From NCBI GenBank assembly GCA_020002185.1, contig CM034535.1, positions 72,628,684-72,692,683 on the forward strand: 64,000 nt of DNA, given 5' to 3'. Below, one piece after another: positions 22,773 to 36,422 of this stretch. Every line of letters begins with the position of its first letter. Position 1 is the stretch's first letter. The notes beneath the pieces are model-generated. The model had not been told where the DNA came from. It worked only from the letters and a program-made list of their open reading frames with translations, and made no database searches. Position numbers and translations under genes: made by a program. The DNA is from Paraescarpia echinospica (taxonomy: Eukaryota; Annelida; Polychaeta; Sabellida; Siboglinidae).

Positions 22773-25205
22773 TATGGTGATTACAATATGTACCTATTTC
22801 ACTGCGAAGAGCAAGCTGAATCAAAATACTTCATTGATCAAATGTTCAGCTCTTGATTATATCCCTTGATCACCAGGTCCATACAAGTAACAAGCACGAC
22901 TGTAATATAATAGATAACATCTTCTGTTCTGAACTGTGTAGAAACAAAATGTGCGGCATTGTTTTAAGCGATGCTACATATCATATGCCAATTTTCGTCC
23001 TGTGACAACAGCATTTATGCGTTTATTAACGATGATCCAACATATAAATATAACAGAACGTTAGATGAGGACTCATTAAACACATTTGAGCACGATTTAA
23101 ATGATACAAACTGGGACACTGTAATGAACGTGCTAAACCCTGATTTAGCGGTCTCGCGCTTTATGCAAATACTAAGTAACACTTATAACGATGCCTTTCC
23201 TATCAAAATTACAACGTATTTAGGAAAGACAACAAATAATGATAAACCTTGGTTATTAAGAGGGCTAAAACGCTTGCATAAAGAAGAATAAACTGTTCTA
23301 AGCGTTTCTAAAAAAATTGGACATAATTAATAGAAAGCCGCTACAAAAATAAAAAAAATAACATAACAAAATTATTACGTATAGAAAAGAAAAGTTATTA
23401 AAAAAAACTCGACGATTGTAAGACTAATAATTATAAGAGAGACTTGGAAAAGTCTTAACAGCATAATAAATAAAAGAAAATCTGATACCACATATTTGAA
23501 CAAGTTTCATGTTGGTGACAATCTAGTAGTATTAGAAAATAAAGAAATAGCTAACCATTTAAAAAATTTCTTCGTTGACATAGGTACCAAATTATTCAAA
23601 CTCATAGAACCCTGCCCGGGAAGAAAGCCAACCGACTTTGTAAAACGTACTGTATCACAACCAATGTATTTGTCCCCCGTTACACAGCAAGAAGTACTCG
23701 AAATTGTGTCTGAGGGCAAAAGCACAACTTCATACGGACACGATGAAATCAGCATGAAAACAGTTAAGCATGTAATAAAACAAATTGTTCAACCGCTAAC
23801 CCACATTTTTAACAGATCTTTGATCAGTGGATCATTTCCAAATGATATGAAATTAGTTATTCCTATATGTATGTCGGGAGATCGTTTTCAATTTTCTAAT
23901 TATATACTTATATCTCTCTTATCACAATTTTCTAAAAATACTTGAACAAATGTTCAACACGCATATTGACTGATGGGCAGTATGGCTTCAGAAGTAATCA
24001 TTCAACTTCACTAGCTTTAACAGAATTTGTCGAAAAGATTATTTCTGCAGTGGATAATTGCCAATGCACAATTGGTGTTTTTATTGTCCTAAAATGCCTT
24101 TGACACTGTTGGCCACAACATACTGCTAAGTAAGTTGCATTGTTACAGAATAAGGGGTCTGGGCTGTGGACTGGATACAAAGCTACTTAACCAACCGTAG
24201 ACAATATGCATGCTATAACAACAGTAACTCAGAACAAAAGGAAATCTAATGTGGAGTCCCGCAAGTTTAAATCATTGGCCCATTATTATTTAATCTGTAC
24301 ATAAATGACAGGTTTGAAGTCTCAAAAGTGTTTGATAATAATATGTTTGTTGATGATACACAATGTTTTTATTCCTCTAGTAACACAGATGATGTAAGCA
24401 CTGTTGCTAACAACGAACTAAGACAACTAGACCTGTGGTTCCGAGCAAACAAATTGCTCAATGTTAAAAAAACATTTTATAATGTTTAACAATAAAAAAC
24501 AGCCTAGAACAGATGTGAATATAGTTTTGAATGGAAAAAACCTTCAGCAGGTATCATATACAAAATTCCTTGGAGTAACCATTGATGAAAACTTAACATG
24601 GCGAGAACATATAAAAATGGTTGAATCAAAAGTATCAAAAACATAGCATTTTTGTTAAAAAAAACTATGCATGTTCTTGATTTTAAAGCGTTACACACAT
24701 TATATAGTTCACTTGTTGAACCACATATGTCATATTGCTGTGAGATCTGGGGAAATACCTTCTATACTCAGGAAACTATCTATGTTACAGAAAAAGTTAT
24801 ACGTATTATTTAAAACCTTAATTACCTTGATCATACACCTCTATTTCTCTAAAAGACTATGATTATATTTTATATAGCAAGCAACCATTCTTTAAATGGT
24901 CGTGTTCAAGCATTATTTGAAACAATCGCAGCTATTCACATACATGATACCACACAAAGCAAATTGTTCTATGTTAAAAATACAAACACCACCCTCCGAC
25001 TGCTGTCACTCACCGTAAAGGGTATAAAAAGTGGAACAATTTACTAATTACATTGACTTACAACTTTAATACAATTTAAAAAACACTCAAGTAGTTATTA
25101 CTTTCTACATATGTGGAATTGTTAATTGAAGATGATGTTTAGTTAAACCGATCTACTAGTAACACAAGCACTATGTTAAAAAAATTATATATGAGTTGTG
25201 AATAT
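21780..25205 (+). mobile_element. L2-like non-LTR retrotransposon, copy 1 (decayed, cut by the N gap)
   Basis: A possible ORF1 tail lies at about 21780-22055 (KAREEGKIAYLSFEKLV). ORF2 starts with ATG at 22061, followed by the block LSMIHFNARNLKANLTKIKD at about 22258. Endonuclease pieces continue to about 23290. The RT region (GHDEISMKTVKHV at about 23735, GQYGFRSNHSTS at about 23970) and the C-terminal part (TKFLGVTIDENLTWREH at about 24565) follow. It differs from copy 2 (33137-36290) by many substitutions and indels, including an AT microsatellite at about 22708-22772. The catalytic segment reads FVDDTQ, so the FADD alanine is lost. The element reaches the contig end at 25205. Confidence 0.88.
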
Positions 25206-26205
25206 NNNNNNNNNNNNNNNNNNNNNNNNNNNNNNNNNNNNNNNNNNNNNNNNNNNNNNNNNNNNNNNNNNNNNNNNNNNNNNNNNNNNNNNNNNNNNNN
25301 NNNNNNNNNNNNNNNNNNNNNNNNNNNNNNNNNNNNNNNNNNNNNNNNNNNNNNNNNNNNNNNNNNNNNNNNNNNNNNNNNNNNNNNNNNNNNNNNNNNN
25401 NNNNNNNNNNNNNNNNNNNNNNNNNNNNNNNNNNNNNNNNNNNNNNNNNNNNNNNNNNNNNNNNNNNNNNNNNNNNNNNNNNNNNNNNNNNNNNNNNNNN
25501 NNNNNNNNNNNNNNNNNNNNNNNNNNNNNNNNNNNNNNNNNNNNNNNNNNNNNNNNNNNNNNNNNNNNNNNNNNNNNNNNNNNNNNNNNNNNNNNNNNNN
25601 NNNNNNNNNNNNNNNNNNNNNNNNNNNNNNNNNNNNNNNNNNNNNNNNNNNNNNNNNNNNNNNNNNNNNNNNNNNNNNNNNNNNNNNNNNNNNNNNNNNN
25701 NNNNNNNNNNNNNNNNNNNNNNNNNNNNNNNNNNNNNNNNNNNNNNNNNNNNNNNNNNNNNNNNNNNNNNNNNNNNNNNNNNNNNNNNNNNNNNNNNNNN
25801 NNNNNNNNNNNNNNNNNNNNNNNNNNNNNNNNNNNNNNNNNNNNNNNNNNNNNNNNNNNNNNNNNNNNNNNNNNNNNNNNNNNNNNNNNNNNNNNNNNNN
25901 NNNNNNNNNNNNNNNNNNNNNNNNNNNNNNNNNNNNNNNNNNNNNNNNNNNNNNNNNNNNNNNNNNNNNNNNNNNNNNNNNNNNNNNNNNNNNNNNNNNN
26001 NNNNNNNNNNNNNNNNNNNNNNNNNNNNNNNNNNNNNNNNNNNNNNNNNNNNNNNNNNNNNNNNNNNNNNNNNNNNNNNNNNNNNNNNNNNNNNNNNNNN
26101 NNNNNNNNNNNNNNNNNNNNNNNNNNNNNNNNNNNNNNNNNNNNNNNNNNNNNNNNNNNNNNNNNNNNNNNNNNNNNNNNNNNNNNNNNNNNNNNNNNNN
26201 NNNNN
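25206..26205. other. Assembly gap, 1000 N
   Basis: Exactly 1000 undetermined bases, a conventional fixed-size scaffold gap. Reading frames that cross it are meaningless. Confidence 1.
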
Positions 26206-26668
26206 GCTTCTCCGCTGTCTCGGCTCGACTCGTGACATTGGAAGACGGGGTGGTGCTGTTGGAGATTTTCAGCGGATATCCGGGAGATTTGCCTGTATTC
26301 CGGGAGACCTGGAGACACACCAAAAATCCGGGAGACTCCCGGATTTTCAGGGAGACTTGGCAGTTATAGGACACTGACTGAAGGAGAAGCTATACAGTGA
26401 TCTGGAGGCACTGAGGAGGACGGCTGCATTCGCGAAGGCAACAGGCGTTTCCATCTAGAAAGTGATCGGCGAAGAAGAAGACTTCGACACCGTACGTTCA
26501 GCTGTCAGATAGAAATAATACACCGACGTCACGTGGTGACATCATCACTTTGTGCGCTCGAAGACGCTGATGTCATCACTTTATGCGCTCAAATATATAT
26601 CTTACGTCGATGCGTAGCAGCCATATCATATCACTTTCACGGGGTCTTTTAAATTCCTCGTGTGTTTG

Positions 26669-27129
26669 CAAGGGCGGATCCAGAAAGCGAGTCTGGGAGG
26701 AGGGGGGCACAAAACCTCCACTGGCACCCGAACCAAATGGTGTAGTACATTTTTCGCTGCCGCGCCACTGGCTCAGCTGGCTCGTCTGTATGTGACCTCG
26801 GAAGATGGTGGGGGGGTTAGACTGTGATATCGAATACCAGGGGGGTGCTGTTAACAATTTTTCGTCGCATCGCGGCAGTAATTTAGCTCTTCTCCAGCTT
26901 CTCCGCTGGCTAGACAGTGTGTGTGGGGGGAGGAGAATGCTGTCGGAAAATGTTCACTGCCGTGTCGGCGTAACTTCATCTTATTGTAATCTGAACGGGA
27001 GCACATTTCAAATTTTCAAACGGTCTAGGGGGCACGGTGACGTGGGCCCATTCAAAAAGGTACGGGCAAACAAAATTACAAAGGTCCTATGGGGTACGTG
27101 CTCCCCACACACCCCTGAATCCGCCTATG
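26669..27129. mobile_element. MITE-2, copy in duplicate block
   Basis: Same termini and length as 15256-15716; it contains the single substitution noticed between the blocks (A26973). Confidence 0.65.
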
Positions 27130-27733
27130 ATGTATGTGGGCGGGTGTGTGTGTTTGTGCGTGTGTGTTTCCCGCCATCTCCAATAACCCTTACCTTAAGT
27201 GGGACTTGATCATCGAGCAATACAAAATGGCTTCCAAAACTAAAATCAACAACTACCGGATTCTCTTGCCAAGTCTATCTATCGTGCTGTTCAGTTCTGA
27301 TATTCACAATTACAATAGCCCCATGTGCATTAATATATTTTCCACTCGATAGGTGGCGTCACTGTAACGATTTATTTCCCCGCGATATACACGGTGACAA
27401 ACAAACCACTGCCTACCCGTACGTAATGTTGCGTTTTTGATTATGCGATCTTAATTTTTACAACCACCATGGATCAAATAAGAGGTCATGATAGACGCAA
27501 AGCAACTGTAAGAACACCCGAGAGGCTCTGAGCGTTACACAGCACAACATATATTTGAAAATACATGTTTTATCTATTGGTGCAAACATCACATACTAAT
27601 GCAAGAATCACCTTTCGTTCGTGCACCGTTATGCGTATAAGAAAGAACGTTTGCAAAGCGAAACTAACAAACTATAGAAGAAAGGCACGACTCTGGTGTG
27701 AACATTGCAAATAAATAAGTATGAGTTTTTGGA

Positions 27734-27973
27734 TCATGTTTTCTTCATTGGCGAATTGCCCAAGAAAACTGAGCCTACGGACACGATGAATAGTGAATCT
27801 TCTAGAAGACGGACGTACGCGGCTGCTTCATTTCGTGCGTCGTCGGTACTGGCTCGTTCGATGCCGCCCTGCGCATCCAATAAAGTTTTGTATTTTGCGA
27901 TGAGTGCTGACAGCGTTTCTAGTCGCGCCGACGATCTTGTTGCACAGAACTTTGGTACAGTTTGTTTGACCAA
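27734..27973 (-). pseudogene. hAT transposase relic, copy 2
   Basis: Identical to 16321-16560, including the TRSSAR change; see that entry. Confidence 0.5.
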
Positions 27974-28191
27974 TAAGTGGGCAAGGAATCACAAAAACAG
28001 CAATGACACCGGTAATATAGGCTAGACAAAAAGGGGACTTTTAAACTAAAAGGGCACTGTTGTATTTTGTATCTTTTTTACTGAAATAACAAATATAACT
28101 AAATCTAACCTAAACAACCTGATGTAAATTGTACACAGAAAAGTATTTTTAAAGACTATAAAAACTATTTTGAATATAAATAAATTATGAT

Positions 28192-28388
28192 TATGGCACC
28201 TTGTAAAAGGTAAGTCAGGACAAAACGACGCTTAGTTTGCAACGACTGCCAGAGCTGGGTGGATTTTGCGTTGTCTGGCTGTCCAAAATCAAGGGCAGCG
28301 ACCAAAGAAGACGGATTCACTTTTCGGTGTATGGGGTGTTTGAGGATGGATGTCTGATGAAGGAGGTGTGTAAGTTGACGGGTTGACA
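28192..28388 (+). pseudogene. CR1 ORF1 N-terminal relic, copy 2
   Basis: Identical to 16779-16975, with the same in-frame stop after MAPCKR. Confidence 0.7.
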
Positions 28389-29129
28389 AAACATTTGAGC
28401 AACAAAGAAACGAGCATCACCGTTGGTGATTCGTTGAACTGATTAAATAAATGTCGTTAGACCGTTGACGTTCTTTGAAGTGTGGTGGTGGTTGCCAACA
28501 ACAAAGCTTTTATCTTGGCGGCGCTACCGCCGGCGTAGGTCGATATCTGTTTCTGATAATAAACCGCGTTACTCCATCAGCAGTAGGAGTTACGGCCAAG
28601 CGTATTAATTCCTGGTTTTCCCATGCGACTCGAACCCCAATATCCTTCGTGACTTCTGACGTCTTCAAGCACTCGGCTTGATCCCGTGTCTAACAAACGA
28701 TTGCGAAGAAAAGCGTCACGGAATTTTACCGCTAAAATCGCATACATAAGACTTTGGTGTTGAACGATCTACATTGGGCGTAATTAGACCTTTTCTTTGG
28801 TCGATTTACTCAGGAATTTCGCCTGTAAACCACTTCGTGAAGCTTGGATTTTTTAGCCGCAATAAAATCGCCGTGAAACAGCCTTCCGATATTGGCAAGC
28901 ACTCCCAGTACAAATGACATTGTCACCCCACACATTAATTGGACACAAATAACAATTTGACAAAAAATTAGCCGTCCCTTTTAATTCGATGTCAGAGCAG
29001 TTTATTTTTCGTCAACAGAATGCTTTACGACAGCGCTAACTTACAAAATACCAATGCACATATGGCGGTTTTTTTAAATGGCGTGTTATTTGTTGTCATA
29101 AACAGCTGTTTTTATTAGTTACACGCACG

Positions 29130-29194
<65 letters not shown>

Positions 29195-30148
29195 TGCCAA
29201 ACTCCAGTCGTCAAAGTCAAAAACAATTAATCACAATCAAGACTCATAGTTAGAGTACGTTTTCTCTAGAATGAGTGGTTATGTCAAGCCGCGCTGGTGT
29301 AAGACAAAAGGATTATATTTCATAACCGTTTCATTTGAACTAACGGTTGATGCGGGAGGGAGAAAGAATCGAGAAGATGGCTGCTTGTTATGGATGTGTC
29401 TGCAGATGGCCGGTGAAAATGGTGCCACGCCCCTGTTCTTGGTGTACGGCTCAAATATAAGTACTACACTATTAATTAATTAACAACACTGTTAATATAT
29501 AGATGTCACCGGAATCATTAACGGTTTTAGCGAGGTGATGTGATGGTAATTTCAAAAAAAACTCTTAGCATTTTACTCCACCGTATAGGAATGATCACCA
29601 CCACAGTTATTTAAATATCGCTTAGTTGTTTCACGATAAAAAGTATATCAAGTCTTGTTGTGTGTTGTTTGATGACAGTTTTATAGTACGGTATTTAGTT
29701 TGCTATAACCTTTTCAAAGAGGGTGAAGACTGCTAGAGTGAAGAAGAAGAGACTTATGAGGAGGACGATGAAAATTGAGTTATACCACTCTTTCTATCAA
29801 TCAATGATGATTGGTTTTCATTAAAGTCCGATGATTATTCATTGATTCGAGTTGTTAATGATCTATATTATTCGTATATAGTCGATACTACATAGCAGGC
29901 CGGCTGGCTGCTGCGCGCGTGGTTGGTGATTAATCAAACACAGCTGATGTTTACGCTGTGGCGACGATCAACATTTCAACAGTTTTAAAGGTACGCGCAT
30001 CAACACGACGTCAGAAAACAAAGAGAGACGTCATTTAAAAATATAGCGGCGATTCTTTTCATTGACTAATAGTAATAATCCGTTCGTTGATAATGTCAGT
30101 TTTACAAATATATCACACAGTACAAGTTTGTCTAATTAACTGTTTCAG

Positions 30149-30263
30149 TATTGACTGGGCGGAGGACCAAGGGTATGGATTCTTCCCAGTTCTGAAAGAG
30201 ATGATGGAGCAAATAAATGGCGCGCCACCGCCGCCAGCACCACTACCACCTTACACACACTAA
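30149..30263 (+). CDS. Putative terminal coding exon, unknown protein, copy 2
   Basis: Identical to 18736-18850 (acceptor TTTCAG, 37 codons, TAA). Confidence 0.4.
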
Positions 30264-30298
30264 CCCCGTAACAGTCTACGTGGCGTTAACTACGGATG

Positions 30299-30320
30299 TG
30301 ACGTCACCGGAAGTGAGTCA
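30299..30320 (+). promoter_or_regulatory. CRE-ETS-AP-1 composite promoter cluster, copy 2
   Basis: Identical to 18886-18907, located 103 bp upstream of the ATG at 30423. Confidence 0.6.
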
Positions 30321-30422
30321 GTAGTCGCTAGGGGTCGCTAACTAACCGGAAATTAGTCAGCCTGAGTTTCATGGCGCCTGATTTAAGCATTAGGATGTAT
30401 ATATATAACTACTCTCATCGAT

Positions 30423-30512
30423 ATGGACATCTCATCCGGCCAAAAACCTGACGCCGGCGCTGGGATCATTGGGCAAGTACTCTTGCTCAACGACTCGCTG
30501 TCCACACTCAGG
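30423..30512 (+). CDS. Putative first coding exon, unknown protein, copy 2
   Basis: Identical to 19010-19099: 30 codons ending at a GTACGT donor. Confidence 0.5.
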
Positions 30513-32285
30513 GTACGTATACAACTGCCTATTTGAGAAATATCGAGTGCACGAAAATCCAAACATTGTGCATGTTTGTTGTGAGGTGTCGGCCATTTTA
30601 CATAACCACAGCTTTATGTGAGTAAATCAAATTTTACAAAAATATTTTCTTAGTACTTAATGATTGTGTCTTTCTTGTTAACAATCGTTATTCCTCGTTC
30701 GAAATAATGTGTTTGGTTATGGTGTGTCGCTATGAATTGCGACATGTTTACGTTCACAGACAATTATATTCTAACCAAAGGAAAATCAAATCATTTTCCG
30801 CTGAAGAGATATTTAAGTTTCCGCATGATAAATACGGTCTTTATGTTCGTGACCTAACTCGAGACAAGACTGAATGAAAATTATAACATTTTGGTGTAGA
30901 ACAATTGTGATTATAACTCGAAGCAAAGCTGGACCCAATGCCTTGTAAATACTATATTGATCATTGATATTTAGCTTGGTGTGCGCCTACTTACTACATT
31001 GACCGTTATTGAATAACTACACTCAAGTTCGAAATGACCTAGTTTTTTACATTAACGATGTCACATAAATCGTACTGTCACTGGTATAAATCACCAAAGG
31101 ATGTTTGTTAATAACACTATGTAATCGGATAATGAATATTAGTGTAATAGCATCATCACACGGTCTCACAAAGGTACAACTTGTCGTAGATGTCCAAAAA
31201 TCTCGGCGCATTGCCACTCCTGGCGGCCATAGAAAAACGTCGATAGTCGTCTGCTTGTATTAGACATTCAAAGCGTTGCTGTATACGATGACGTCTTCGC
31301 AATATTGGCGAAGTTGAAAGCGCAAAGGAGCATATTCAGACTTATCTGCAGCGATTCGTTCGTAACCAGAACAGCGGCTAGTACTTCTACCCAGTGCAAC
31401 GGCTGAAACTGTCTTGTGTGTTTCGTTTATACTGCATGTTTCGCTGCTGCAATAACCTAAGTGTTGAGATGGTAATCTGCTCTCGCTGGTAGCGATTGAA
31501 CTGATGCCATTTTCGACATCGTGTACCGCGTTTGGCCCATTACAGGGCATTGGCCATTTACACGATCAGACTGTGTGAGGATTTGGTGATGTAATAGCAG
31601 TTGTAAAAGCTTCAACGAAGAGTGTGCGTATTGTGGGATTACCACAGTTGTCCAACTAAAAAGATACAAGTTTACATACGTTCTTGTATACAAAAAAATA
31701 TGTTCATATTCGCTTGAAGGATTTCTTGCAAATACACAACTTATGTATATAATTTTATTAAATTCGAATACGAGGTATATAGAGATGGACAAGACGAATA
31801 TGGACATTTTTATTGAACCTACCTGGTGAAGCATCACGACACTCAACCAAATACATCATGTACAACAATATAGTATAAATGGGATATCTCAAGCCGGTGA
31901 TATTACTTTGAATGCTTTGACGACATTACCAGGAAGGCGTTATCTCGTATAAATGTATCAAGGTATAGACAAAGGGAGAAGTTGAATACAAACGAGCTAA
32001 CATGACTGTACCAAGTGGTTAAATGTCATTGGAAGCCGTATATGGTAGGAGTGTCTACTTACTTGACATACTGCGCCCTACTTACCAGACTTATAAAATC
32101 AAAATTACATATTTCCGAAAAGTTGGCCATGTAATCCAATGTAATGTTACCTAGGTGTTCCGTATACTATTATTAGTTTGAACATTATCACATTTCGGTA
32201 TAAATTATTGAGTATTGACAACATCGGAAATACGTTTTTATTACAACAAAAGGGGTATATTTCCATTGATCAAACACATTCATAG

Positions 32286-32531
32286 ATGTGTTTTAATTTA
32301 TATCTAAGAAAACCTCTGCCTGTTGATTGCCATGTAGATTCGTGTAAACTTACACATGTCTGTTGTGCAATTAGGATACTTATCAATGAAGATGGCACCG
32401 TTTGCTTCGAATCATACAAAAAAGTATTTATTGACGTCGTTGACAAAATAATCAATGGTACTAAACATAGATCAACTACACAAAAGGAATGGATAATAGA
32501 AAATAACATTACGAGTTTTGTAAGACACCTG
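32286..32531 (+). CDS. Putative internal coding exon, unknown protein, copy 2
   Basis: Identical to 20873-21118: 82 codons, phase 0 at both ends, GTATGT donor. Confidence 0.45.
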
Positions 32532-32880
32532 GTATGTCATTAGCATTAACAACACCCTTGTAAGAGAATCGTGTTGTGAAATAATAGTCCTACATTATAC
32601 ACGTGTACACTGGGCATAAGTCGACTTGAGAATTTATCGAATGATCATGTCAACTAGCTGTTGTAGTTTGATGTCATCAACAGCTGTTGCTGCAGTCTTT
32701 GCAGGATTTCTTGCACGACCTCTCAGTCTGTAGACACTTCCTGTAGCATTCGCGGAAGGTTACCGGCGGCGACGTGACTTGGATCCCCGACGTAGAGCAG
32801 AACCTTATACACTTCCCTTTGTCCAAAAAGCAGTAGATGTGACAGCGCGTCGTACTGGGTGACAGAAAGACGGCCAGGTT

Positions 32881-33024
<144 letters not shown>

Positions 33025-33308
33025 CGTGTAGGGGGGTGTAGTGAGTGCATGCGTGCGTGTGTATGTGTGTGTCTAGATGTTTGTACACTATCTGGTAACT
33101 ATGTTTGGTTAAAGAATCGAAACAAAATGACGAGTTAACGCCTCCGTATGATACACCGTTTGATTATAATGAACACTGTTACGAACACGATATTGATACT
33201 GATTGTTTGTTGTATAACGATTTGCCCACGCAATGTAAATACTACACCCCAGCACAATTTTAAACAAACTTTAGCAGTGTTGGCAAAAACCAGCCAATCA
33301 AACTGAGT

Positions 33309-34427
33309 ATGATACACTTTAATGCTCGGAGTTTAAAAACTAACTTACCCAAGATTAAAGATACTATCCAAAGCATGGAGTATAAATTTCATATAATTGC
33401 TATATCAGAAACGTGGCTTAAAGAAAACAATTGGGACGGAAGTGAAGTAAACTGTAACGATGTCGTATTTTCGGGTTACAAACTGTACTGTAATTCCAGA
33501 CAAAACAAACACGGTGGCGGCGTTGCCATATATGTGTGTGAATCTGTACTTAACAATTGCCAGTCTTCTGATATTTGTTTAAGGAATATATCGTATGCTG
33601 TTGCTGACTGTTTTGAAAGCATCTTTATTGAGATACAAATTAGTAAACACGAAAAAATCAATGTCGGTTGTATGTATAGAGCACCGAATACCAGCATCAG
33701 CAAATTTAATGACAATCTCTCATTCATACTGGGAAATCTCACCAGCAAAATCGTGTATATATGTGGTGATTACAATATAAACCTATTGCACTGCGAAGAG
33801 CAAGCTGAATCAAAATATTTAATTGATCAAATGTTCAGCTCTGAATTATATCCCTTGGTCACCAGGCCCACACGAGTAACAAGCACGACTGCTAGTATAA
33901 TAGATAACATTTTCTGTTCTGAACTGTGTAGAAACAAAATGTGCGGCATTGTTTTAAGCGATGCTACAGACCATATGCCAATTTTCGTCCTGTGTGACAA
34001 CAGCACTTATGCGGTTATTAACGATGATCCAACATATAAATATAACAGAACGTTAGATGAGGACTCATTAAACAAATTTAAGCACGATTTAAATTATGCA
34101 AACTGGGACACTGTAATGAACGAGTCAAACCCTGATTTAGCATTCTCGCGCTTTATGCAAATACTAAATAATACTTATAACGATGCCTGTCCTGTAAAAA
34201 CTACAACGCATTCAGGAGAGACAAAAAAGAATGATAAACCTTGGTTATCAAGAGGGCTAAAAAACGCTTGCATAAAGAAGAATAACATGTACTTAGCGTT
34301 TCAAAAAAATAGGACAGAATTAACAGAAATCCGCTACAAAAATTACAAAAATAAGTTAACAAAATTATTACGTCTAGAAAAGAAAAAATATTACAGAAAA
34401 AACTCGACGATTGTAAGACTAATATAA
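33309..34427 (+). pseudogene. L2-like ORF2, endonuclease part
   Basis: An apurinic-like endonuclease domain that nicks target DNA for target-primed reverse transcription. Visible signature blocks: NARSLK (residues 5-10), ISETW (32-36, with the catalytic glutamate), GGGVAIYV (about 69-76), GDYN (153-156) and SDATDHMP (217-224, with the catalytic D-H pair). The following linker (DKPWLSRGLKNACIKKNN) is characteristic of the CR1/L2/Jockey supergroup. The frame closes at TAA 34427 because one base is missing in the preceding A-run; the same protein continues in the next frame into the RT part. ATG 33309 is internal; the natural start, seen in copy 1 at 22061, lies upstream and is lost here. Confidence 0.85.
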
Positions 34428-36199
34428 GAGCAACTTGGAAAACTCTTAACAGCATAATAGGTAAAAGAAAATCTGATACCACATATTTAAACAAGTTTCA
34501 TGTTGGCGATAACATAGTAGTATTAGAAAATAAAGAAATAGCTAATCATTTTAACAATTTCTTCGTCGATATAGGTACTAAATTATCCAACCACATAGAA
34601 CCCTGCCCGGGAACAAAGCCAACCGACTATGTAAAACGTACTGTATCACAATCAATGTGTATGTCCCCCGTTACTGAGCAAGAAGTACTCGAAATTGTGT
34701 CTGGGTGCAAAAGTAAAACTTCATACGGACACGATGAAATCAGCTTGAAAACAGTTAAGCATGTAATAAAGCAAATTGTACAACCGCTAACCCACATTTT
34801 TAACAGATCTTTGATCAGCGGATCATTTCCAAATGATATGAAATTAGCAAAAGTCATTCCTATATTTAATTCAGGAGATCGTTTTCAATTTTCTAATTAT
34901 AGACCTATATCTCTCTTATCCCAATTTTCAAAAATACTTGAAAAAATATTCAACAAAAGGCTAAGGTCTTTCATTGAAACACAACACATATTGACAGATG
35001 GGCAGTATGGCTTCAGAAGTAATCACTCAACTTCGCTAGCTTTAACAGAATTTGTCGAAAAAATTACATCCGCAATGGATAAATGCCAAAGCACGATTGG
35101 GGTCTTTATCGACCTAAAAAAAGCCTTTGACACTGTTGACCACAACATACTGCTAAGTAAATTGCAATGCTACGGAATAAGGGGTCTGGCTCTGGCCTGG
35201 ATAAAAAGCTACTTAACCAACCGTAGAAAATATGTATGCTATAACAACAGTAACTCAGAACAAAAGGAAATCAAGTGTGGAGTCCCGCAAGGTTCAATCC
35301 TTGGCCCGTTATTATTTATTCTGTACATAAATGACATGTGTGAAGTCTCAAAATTGCTTGATATTATTTTGTTTGCTGATGATACAAACATTTTGTATTC
35401 CGCTAGTAACGCAGATGAAGTAAGCACTGTTATTAACAACGAACTAAAAAAACTAGACCTGTGGTTTCGAGCGAACAAATTATCACTTAATGTGAACAAA
35501 ACACATTTTATAATGTTCAACAATAAAAAGCAACCTAGAACAGATGTGAATATAGTTTTGAATGGGAAAAACATTGAGCAGGTATCATATACTAAATTCC
35601 TTGGAGTAACCATTGACGAAAACGTAACATAGCGAGAACACATAAAAATGGTTGAATCAAAAGTATCAAAAAACATAGCAGTTTTGTATAAAACTAGGCA
35701 TGTTCTTGATTGTCAAGCGTTACACACATTATATAATTTACTTGTTGAACCACATATGTCGTATTGCTGTGAGATCTGGGGAAATACTTATCAATCTAGA
35801 CTCAGGACACTATTTATGTTACAGAAAAAAGCTATACGGATTATTTATAATCTTAATTACCATGATCATACATCTGTATTTTTCCATCTCTCAAACATGC
35901 TTAAATTTCATGATTTAGTTAAATACAAGACTATGATCATACTTTATAAAGCAAACAACCATTCTTTAAATGGTCGTGTTCAAGCATTATTTGAACCAAC
36001 CGCAGCTATACACATACATGATACAAGACAAAGCAAACTGTTCTATGTTAAAAAGACAAACACCACCCTCCGACTGCTGTCAATCACCGTCAAGGGTATA
36101 AAAACGTGGAACAATTTACCAAATAAATTGACTCAGCTTCCAAGTTTAACACAATTTAAAACAGCAATCAAGTTGTCATTACTTTCTACATATTTGTGA
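34398..36199 (+). pseudogene. L2-like ORF2, reverse transcriptase part
   Basis: The frame after the one-base deletion reads through the inter-domain region and the RT. Counting from ATG 34655, motifs are NYRPISLLSQ (81-90), GQYGFRSNHSTS (116-127), DLKKAFDT (153-160, first catalytic Asp), GVPQGSILGP (209-218) and FADDTNI (240-246, catalytic pair). TAG at about 35630 interrupts the thumb region, after which the C-terminal portion continues (VEPHMSYCCEIWGN, IIYNLNYHDHTS) to TGA at 36199. All catalytic residues survive. This enzyme would copy its own RNA at the nicked site. The clean state suggests a much younger insertion than copy 1. Confidence 0.85.
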
Positions 36200-36384
36200 A
36201 TTGCTAATTGAAGGTGACGTTTTGTTAAACCCATGTAATAGTAACACAAGCACTATCGTAAACAGTTTATATATGAGTTGTGAATATTATTTTGTGATTT
36301 ATTTATAATTCCTGTTGTATTTATTCAGTTTTCTTAGTTCGAGTAGGGCATAGCAACACATAAGTCTATGACTTCAGCTGTGTC

Positions 36385-36386
36385 CT

Positions 36387-36421
<35 letters not shown>
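36385..36421. repeat. (CAG)n trinucleotide repeat
   Basis: About 12 CAG units followed shortly by a GTT run (36443-36463), just beyond the L2 3' end. Confidence 0.95.

Positions 36422-36422
<1 letters not shown>

Larger units (their letters stand above)
33137..36290 (+). mobile_element. L2-like non-LTR retrotransposon, copy 2 (ORF2 nearly intact, 5'-truncated)
   Basis: Contains almost the whole endonuclease/RT open reading frame of the family seen in copy 1. The 5' end lacks the first few codons of ORF2 and all of ORF1, so it cannot be autonomous. I see only three disabling changes: a TAA at about 33262 where copy 1 has a sense codon, a missing base in an A-run at about 34393-34398, and TAG at about 35630 where copy 1 keeps TGG. 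The 3' end is about 36290, where similarity to copy 1 is cut off by the gap. The L2/Crack-like assignment rests on the endonuclease and RT motifs and on the absence of the CR1 signatures seen in copies A-C. Confidence 0.88.

Noticed and set aside
25139..26374. Long frames across 25206-26205
   Set aside because: They consist almost entirely of the 1000-N gap.
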